Positions 31,274 through 33,954 of a stretch of DNA of 33,954 nt are shown piece after piece. The number at the start of each line of letters is the position of its first letter. Position 1 is the stretch's first letter. The notes beneath the pieces are model-generated. The model saw only the letters and a list, made by a program, of their open reading frames with translations, had not been told where the DNA came from and did no database searches. The translations under genes and the position numbers were made by a program. Location of the stretch: contig DASRJH010000039.1 in NCBI GenBank assembly GCA_035649575.1, positions 1-33,954 of the forward strand, in the 5' to 3' direction. This DNA comes from DASVAL01 sp035649575 (lineage in GTDB: Bacteria; Planctomycetota; UBA1135; UBA2386).

Positions 31274-33217
31274 ATGCGCCGCGCCATGGAGAAGAGACTC
31301 GCACTGGTCGTCGCGTGGGTTGCCGCGGCGCTCCCCGCACAGCCGCCGCAGGCGTCGCCGATCGCGACCGGCACCCTCGTCGTGCGCGGCCGTTGCGTCG
31401 ACGCCGACACCGGCGCGCCGTTGCCGCGTTGCCGCGTGCGCTTCACGGGCCACGAGTCGACGGGGTATCCGATCGCGTGCGAACGCGCCGATTGGGCCGA
31501 TCCTGCGGAGGTCACGACCGGCGCCGACGGCGCGTTCCGGTTCGAAGTGCGTCTCCCGGCCGACTACGCGGAGCTCGACCGCGGTCGTTATCACTTGCAG
31601 ATCTCGCATCCGCACCACGCCGGCTGGTTCAGCCACTGCGCGTTCGTGATCGCCTGCGCGCAGGGTGGCGTCGATTACGGCGACGTGCGGCTGCAAAAAG
31701 GCGTGTGGCCGCGGCTCCGTTGCGAAGACGCGAACGGCGCACCGCAGCCGGGCGTCCTCCTCTATCTGCGGCGTTCCAAGGGTCCCGACGGCGACGCGGG
31801 GTTCGCGTTCCGTGACGGCGACGGACCGCATTGGTGGACCGAGGCCTATGCCTACGCGCGCACCGACGTCGACGGCGGTTTGCACCTCGACAACCCGCTG
31901 CCCGCGGGGCCCTACGCGCTGGAAGTGCGCGGGCGTGAGGCCAGCAAGGTGCCGGACAAGATCGAACTGCCTCGAGCCGACGCGATCGTCGCCGTCGTCG
32001 AACCGCTCGACGAAGCGGACTCGATCCTGGGACGGCTCGTCGACGCGTCGGGCAGCCCGGTCGAAGGCGCGTGGCTGAGCGATGGTATCGACAGTTCGAC
32101 GACGTCGTGTTTCACGCGACGCGACGGTGCGTTCACCCTGGTCCGCCCGAAGGCGGAGCGGCGCGCGACGGCCAAGCTGCATCTGGCACAGAATCAGCGC
32201 TTCGACGGTTGGGTGCCGTTGGGTGAGATCGAATGGGGCTCACGCGCGGTCGAGCTGGTCGTGCCCGCCAAGACGTTGCACACGTTCGTCGTGCGCACGG
32301 CGCATGGCGCCGCGGTCGAGGACTTCAACCTCTATTGCCGGCGCAGGGCCGAGGACGTCCCCAACACCTTCCGGCTCGCGGGGACGTTCGCGGGCGGGCG
32401 CTCGAGTTGTCGGCTGCCGCCCGGCGACTACGAGCTGCTGGTCGCGCCGCGCAGCGATCGCACCGTGGCGACCGGTTGGCAGCCGATCACCGTCGACTCG
32501 GCGAAGGAAGAGATCGTCGTCGTGGTGCCCGAGGCTGTCGCGCGCACGATGGAGATCCACTTCGCCGACGACCGTGCCGCGGCGGCTGGTGTGCTGGTCG
32601 AGGCGATCCTCGGTGGCGAGCCGACGCCGTTCGCGTGGGTGCGCCCGGCCACGCTCGTCGACGTCCCCGGCAAGCGGCACCCCGAGCTGCGTGTCGTGGC
32701 CTCAGCGCGCACCGACGCGAACGGCCGTACGACGCTGCAGTTGGCCCAGGCCGGCAAGGTGCACCTGCGCGTGTCCGGGCCCGGAGTGCAGAATGCCGTG
32801 CTGTCGGTCGACCTCACCGACGGCAAGGATCCGCTGCCGGTCGTCGCCGAACGCGGCGCGACGCTGCTGGGTTCGCTCGGACCACTCGCTGCATTGCGGG
32901 CTCTCGATCCCGAGTTCATGCCCGAGGCGAAGGCTTCGATCTATTCGTACCACAGCCGGTCCCTTCCGACGCTGACGATCGTCGGCGCCGACGGCAAGGA
33001 ACGGCGCGAGGGCATCCGCATCGACCATCAGGGACGGTTCCGCTGCGACGGCCTGCCCCCTGGGCCCGTCGAACTGCGCCTGGGCCACTTCGAGAGGGTC
33101 AAGGAGGGCAGTCGCCCCGCGGCGAAGTCGGTGGTGCTCGGCAAATGCACGCTGCGAGTCGACGCACCGCAGTCCGTCGAGCTGCAATTGCCCGCGGGCG
33201 CCGGTACCGGTCGCTGA
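31274..33217 (+). CDS. Secreted carboxypeptidase-regulatory-like protein
   Basis: A 647-residue protein. MRRAMEKRLALVVAWVAAAL ending PAQ is a signal peptide (ATG 31286 is an alternative start). The mature part is built from several carboxypeptidase-regulatory-like beta-sandwich units. Each opens with a GxxVDAxTGxP type strand and closes with a DGxF and PPGxY/PAGPY motif: GRCVDADTGAPLPRCRV, DGGLHLDNPLPAGPYALEV, GRLVDASGSPVEGAWLS, RLPPGDYELLVAP, DANGRTTLQLAQAGKVHLRV, RCDGLPPGPVELRLG. Such proteins are found beside ECF sigma genes in Planctomycetota. They are thought to bind sugars or act as surface scaffolds; no enzyme site is seen. It is divergent from the STN gene and 60 bases upstream of the sigma factor. 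Confidence 0.85.
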   Translation: MRRAMEKRLALVVAWVAAALPAQPPQASPIATGTLVVRGRCVDADTGAPLPRCRVRFTGHESTGYPIACERADWADPAEVTTGADGAFRFEVRLPADYAELDRGRYHLQISHPHHAGWFSHCAFVIACAQGGVDYGDVRLQKGVWPRLRCEDANGAPQPGVLLYLRRSKGPDGDAGFAFRDGDGPHWWTEAYAYARTDVDGGLHLDNPLPAGPYALEVRGREASKVPDKIELPRADAIVAVVEPLDEADSILGRLVDASGSPVEGAWLSDGIDSSTTSCFTRRDGAFTLVRPKAERRATAKLHLAQNQRFDGWVPLGEIEWGSRAVELVVPAKTLHTFVVRTAHGAAVEDFNLYCRRRAEDVPNTFRLAGTFAGGRSSCRLPPGDYELLVAPRSDRTVATGWQPITVDSAKEEIVVVVPEAVARTMEIHFADDRAAAAGVLVEAILGGEPTPFAWVRPATLVDVPGKRHPELRVVASARTDANGRTTLQLAQAGKVHLRVSGPGVQNAVLSVDLTDGKDPLPVVAERGATLLGSLGPLAALRALDPEFMPEAKASIYSYHSRSLPTLTIVGADGKERREGIRIDHQGRFRCDGLPPGPVELRLGHFERVKEGSRPAAKSVVLGKCTLRVDAPQSVELQLPAGAGTGR

Positions 33218-33277
33218 TACAGCTTGGATTCCGTGACGACGAAGCCGGCTCCGTCGATTGTGTGCGCGAGCGCCACC

Positions 33278-33954
33278 ATGGACGTCGAACGCCTCTTCGC
33301 CGAGTTCTGCCGCACGCGCGAGCCCAACCTGCTCGGCGGCGTGTTCGACGCGTGCGCGGACGACCTGTTCGCGGTCGCGCTGCACTTGTGCCGCGATCGC
33401 GTCGACGCCGAGGACATCGTGCAGGCGACGTTCCTCGCCGCGATCGCGCGCGCGCATCGCTGGCAGCCGGAACGACCGCTGCGGCCGTGGCTGCTCGGCA
33501 TCCTGCACCGCGAAGCGCGGCAGTTGCGCCGCCGCGCGCGGCGCGCCGTCGACGGTTCGCGCGTGAACGTGCCGCCGCAGCCGGAGCCGCCGCAGCTCGT
33601 GCTCGCGGCGGAGACGCGCAGCGCCGTCGCGGCCGCGATTCCCGGGCTGCCACAGCCGTATCGCGACGTGCTCGAGCTGCATCTCGTCGAAGCGCTCGCG
33701 CCGGGCGCGATCGCGGAACGGCTGCAGCGTTCGCCGGGCGCCGTGCGCACGCAGCTGTGGCGCGGGCTCGAGCTGCTGCGCCGCGTGCTGCCGAAGGGCC
33801 TCGCCGTCGGACTCGCCGCGGAGGTCGCCACGCAGTCACCGCTGGCCGCCGTGCGCGCGAAGGTGCTCGCGGCCGCGACACGCTCCGCCGCGGCGACGGG
33901 CGTGGCTTCGCTGATTCTCGGAGGTGTGCTGATGGGCAAGCTGCTGGCTGGGGC
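33278..33954 (+). CDS. ECF sigma factor with C-terminal extension, 3' end cut by the window edge
   Basis: The frame from ATG 33278 stays open to the window edge (225 residues). Region 2: DDLFAVALHLCRDRVDAEDI and VQATFLAAIARAHRW, followed by LRPWLLGILHREARQLRRRA. Region 4: IPGLPQPYRDVLELHLVEAL and the helix-turn-helix PGAIAERLQRSPGAVRTQLW. After the sigma domain the protein continues with an Ala-rich stretch and a likely membrane segment, TGVASLILGGVLMGKLLAG, so it appears to be one of the membrane-linked sigma proteins known from Planctomycetota. An in-frame GTG at 33233 would add 15 residues but is less likely. It follows a carboxypeptidase-regulatory-like gene, perhaps its target. Confidence 0.85.
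   Translation, partial: MDVERLFAEFCRTREPNLLGGVFDACADDLFAVALHLCRDRVDAEDIVQATFLAAIARAHRWQPERPLRPWLLGILHREARQLRRRARRAVDGSRVNVPPQPEPPQLVLAAETRSAVAAAIPGLPQPYRDVLELHLVEALAPGAIAERLQRSPGAVRTQLWRGLELLRRVLPKGLAVGLAAEVATQSPLAAVRAKVLAAATRSAAATGVASLILGGVLMGKLLAG

Overview
The window looks like a piece of a Planctomycetota chromosome. It is very GC-rich, dominated by single secreted proteins and lipoproteins, and carries ECF sigma factors next to carboxypeptidase-regulatory-like genes. It also has pre-peptidase C-terminal (PPC) domain proteins, a lone STN (secretin short domain) protein, and a C-terminal beta-rich domain repeated on two unrelated secreted proteins. Few genes form operons, Shine-Dalgarno signals are patchy, and several starts lie 7-8 bases after a -10-like hexamer, which suggests leaderless transcripts. 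No tRNA, rRNA, CRISPR array or insertion sequence was seen.

Layout. 1-5.0 kb (minus): a cut lipoprotein, a GT-C type membrane glycosyltransferase carrying two EF-hands, and an OPT-family oligopeptide transporter. 5.2-8.3 kb: a DUF4143 ATPase convergent with recN. 8.4-11.7 kb: a secreted trypsin-like protease convergent with a thioredoxin-like gene whose active-site motif has an in-frame TGA where the first cysteine belongs, followed at once by a bacterial SECIS-like hairpin. This is a probable new selenoprotein and the main find. 11.9-14.9 kb (minus): an ArnT/GT39-like membrane protein and a DUF5010-like secreted glycosidase-like protein. 14.9-15.7 kb: remains of a TraB gene and a DUF2156 gene. 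15.7-18.7 kb: a large lipoprotein with a thioredoxin-like start, then an orphan DUF1570-like tail. 18.7-25.5 kb: secreted proteins and lipoproteins of unknown function, with a broken GNAT gene and a sigma-factor fragment between them. 25.8-27.4 kb: an ExbB/TolQ-type proton channel divergent from an ECF sigma factor with a decayed downstream gene. 27.5-30.4 kb: a GH43-like beta-propeller gene overlapping a second EF-hand glycosyltransferase. 30.4-34.0 kb: an STN-domain protein, a carboxypeptidase-regulatory-like protein, and an ECF sigma factor with a C-terminal extension, cut by the window edge.

How the genes fit together. Most products are predicted to act in the envelope or outside the cell: surface glycan assembly (three GT-C proteins), glycan recognition or cleavage (GH43-like and DUF5010-like), proteolysis and peptide uptake (protease, OPT transporter), and thiol redox chemistry (the selenoprotein). 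This grouping is inferred from families; the window does not show one single pathway. The many gene fragments point either to active gene decay or, in part, to indel errors in the assembly.
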